Source of the DNA: Polaromonas sp.
GTDB taxonomy: Bacteria > Pseudomonadota > Gammaproteobacteria > Burkholderiales > Burkholderiaceae_C
Length of the DNA: 7,974 nucleotides
Direction: 5' to 3'
Assembly: GCA_013205645.1 (NCBI GenBank)
Contig: JABMMH010000356.1
Location: forward strand, 1-7,974
The notes under the pieces are model-generated. The model was not told the origin of the DNA. It saw only the letters and a program-made list of their open reading frames with translations, and did no database searches. Each line of letters opens with the position of its first letter. The first letter of the stretch is position 1. A program made the translations under genes and the position numbers. Below, piece by piece: positions 7,000 to 7,974 of this stretch.

Positions 7000-7028
7000 T
7001 TAACTTTCAATGGCGTGAATGCTAGCAT
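7000..7028 (+). promoter_or_regulatory. Predicted sigma-70 promoter of ppc with extended -10
   Basis: TTAACT (7000-7005, four of six matches to TTGACA) is followed after 17 nt by TAGCAT (7023-7028, four of six matches to TATAAT). TG at 7020-7021 makes this an extended -10. A start near 7035 would give a leader of about 22 nt to the ATG at 7057, containing the AGGG ribosome site. This also argues against the in-frame ATG at 7027, which would lie inside the promoter. It is predicted from consensus only. Confidence 0.45.
7019..7027 (-). promoter_or_regulatory. Predicted extended -10 of the hemC promoter
   Basis: Read on the minus strand, 7027-7019 is TGC followed by TAGCAT, the same extended -10 as on the plus strand because ATGCTAGCAT (7019-7028) is a perfect palindrome. 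A start near 7012 would give hemC a leader of about 27 nt. No good -35 is present at normal spacing: TTGTAC at 7044-7039 is only 14 nt away. Strength on this side is therefore doubtful. Confidence 0.35.
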
Positions 7029-7045
7029 GCAGCCTTTCGTACAAC

Positions 7046-7049
7046 AGGG
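7046..7049 (+). promoter_or_regulatory. Shine-Dalgarno deciding the ppc start
   Basis: AGGG ends 7 nt before the ATG at 7057. The alternative in-frame ATG at 7027 has no comparable sequence before it, so 7057 is preferred. Confidence 0.6.
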
Positions 7050-7056
7050 CGGCGAC

Positions 7057-7974
7057 ATGGCGACTTCAGCACGGGCAAAAACCTCTCCAACGCCAGCCGC
7101 AGCCAGCGCACGCACCAAAGACAACGAGCGGCCACTGGTCGAAGACATCCGCCTGCTCGGCCGCATTCTGGGCGACGTCATTCGAGAACAAGAAGGCGTG
7201 GCCGCCTACGAGCTGATCGAGCAAGTGCGCAAACTCTCCGTGAGCTTCCGGCGTGACGCTGATGCAGAGGCCGACAAGGCTTTGAAAAAACTGCTTAAAG
7301 GATTGAGTGGTGATCAAACCGTCAGCGTCATCCGCGCCTTCACCTATTTCAGCCATCTGGCGAATCTGGCCGAAGACCGGCACCACATTCGCCGCCGCGC
7401 CATCCATGAACGCGCTGGCGACACACAAGAAGGCAGTATTGATGTGGCACTGGCGCGGCTGCGTTGGGCCGGTATTTCGCCCAAAACCATTTCGCAGACG
7501 CTGGCGAAAAGCTTTGTCTCACCGGTGCTGACCGCGCACCCGACCGAAGTCCAGCGCAAAAGTATTTTGGACGCTGAGCGCGGCATTGCCCTGCTGCTCA
7601 CGGGGCGCGACGAAGTCAAAGCCAGGGCCGCCGCCGTCAACGCCGCCAAAGACCTGCTCAGCCCGCGCGAACTCGCAGCCAACGAGGCGCAGTTGCGCGC
7701 CCGAGTGATGCAGCTCTGGCAAACCCGCCTGCTACGCTTTTCCAAACTCACGGTGGCCGACGAGATCGACAACGCGCTGAGTTATTACGAAGCCACTTTT
7801 TTGCGTGAGATTCCCAAGCTCTACGCCGACCTTGAGCGCGAGTTGGGCAACCAAGCCGTGCACAGTTTTTTGCGCATGGGCCAGTGGATTGGCGGCGACC
7901 GCGATGGCAACCCCAACGTCAGCGCCGAAACCCTCGAGTACGCGCTGCGCAGGCAAGCCGAGATGGCGCTGCGC
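7057..7974 (+). CDS. ppc: Phosphoenolpyruvate carboxylase, N-terminal part (3' end outside window)
   Basis: PEP carboxylase adds bicarbonate to phosphoenolpyruvate to make oxaloacetate, refilling the TCA cycle; the enzyme is a cytoplasmic tetramer. The window holds the first 306 codons and the frame is open to the last base; the full family length is about 900-950. After a low-complexity N-terminus (1-22), PLVEDIRLLGRILGDVIREQEG (26-47) is the usual opening. The catalytic motif VLTAHPTEVQRKS (157-169) carries the active-site His H161, and MGQWIGGDRDGNPNV (274-288) is the conserved glycine/aspartate motif. The start at 7057 is chosen for its AGGG ribosome site; ATG 7027 would add ten residues (MQPFVQQGGD) and overlaps the predicted promoter. 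The gene diverges from hemC across 71 bp, an arrangement I associate with Burkholderiales. The C-terminal catalytic residues and the aspartate-inhibition site are not visible. Confidence 0.96.
   Translation, partial: MATSARAKTSPTPAAASARTKDNERPLVEDIRLLGRILGDVIREQEGVAAYELIEQVRKLSVSFRRDADAEADKALKKLLKGLSGDQTVSVIRAFTYFSHLANLAEDRHHIRRRAIHERAGDTQEGSIDVALARLRWAGISPKTISQTLAKSFVSPVLTAHPTEVQRKSILDAERGIALLLTGRDEVKARAAAVNAAKDLLSPRELAANEAQLRARVMQLWQTRLLRFSKLTVADEIDNALSYYEATFLREIPKLYADLERELGNQAVHSFLRMGQWIGGDRDGNPNVSAETLEYALRRQAEMALR

Noticed and set aside
7027..7056. Earlier in-frame start of ppc at 7027
   Set aside because: No Shine-Dalgarno precedes it, it overlaps the predicted -10, and the ATG at 7057 has AGGG at 7-nt spacing. 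It is not fully excluded.
1..7974. CRISPR array, tRNA, rRNA, insertion sequence, prophage or defence system
   Set aside because: I saw no regularly spaced repeats, tRNA-like folds, transposase or nuclease-type genes. Nearly all of the window is covered by recognised housekeeping genes.

Overview
The window reads as a stretch of GC-rich betaproteobacterial chromosome, most likely Burkholderiales and probably family Comamonadaceae. I infer this from three things: the protein sequences themselves, the hemC-hemD-hemX-hemY cluster with ppc divergent from hemC, and the distinctive C-terminal block of the RNase E. It is a dense housekeeping region. I see no tRNA, rRNA, CRISPR array, insertion sequence, prophage or other sign of recent transfer, and no gene of a previously undescribed system.

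Layout, left to right. Positions 1-1077 (+) hold the 3' part of rne: the non-catalytic, Arg-rich and then Ala/Pro-rich disordered tail of RNase E, closed by a compact conserved-looking block. A strong intrinsic terminator follows at 1130-1160. A cardiolipin synthase gene, cls (1192-2691, +), starts about 30 nt after it. It converges, with only 14 bp between stop codons, on a four-gene minus-strand heme operon: hemC (6985-5981), hemD (5994-5176), hemX (5179-4019) and hemY (3995-2706). A short divergent intergenic region (6986-7056) separates hemC from ppc (7057 to the window edge, +), which is cut off after 306 codons.

How the genes work together. HemC and HemD perform consecutive steps of tetrapyrrole synthesis (porphobilinogen to hydroxymethylbilane to uroporphyrinogen III). 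HemX and HemY are membrane-anchored companions usually encoded just downstream in proteobacteria; their exact roles are poorly defined. hemC/hemD overlap by 14 nt and hemD/hemX by 4 nt (ATGA), which suggests one transcript with coupled translation. ppc encodes the anaplerotic phosphoenolpyruvate carboxylase. Its start region and that of hemC share a 10-bp perfect palindrome, ATGCTAGCAT, that reads as an extended -10 element on both strands; this is the most interesting regulatory signal here. The remaining observations concern the RNase E tail, the cramped rne-cls junction with a possible 3-codon upstream ORF, and the cls/hemY convergence without an obvious terminator.
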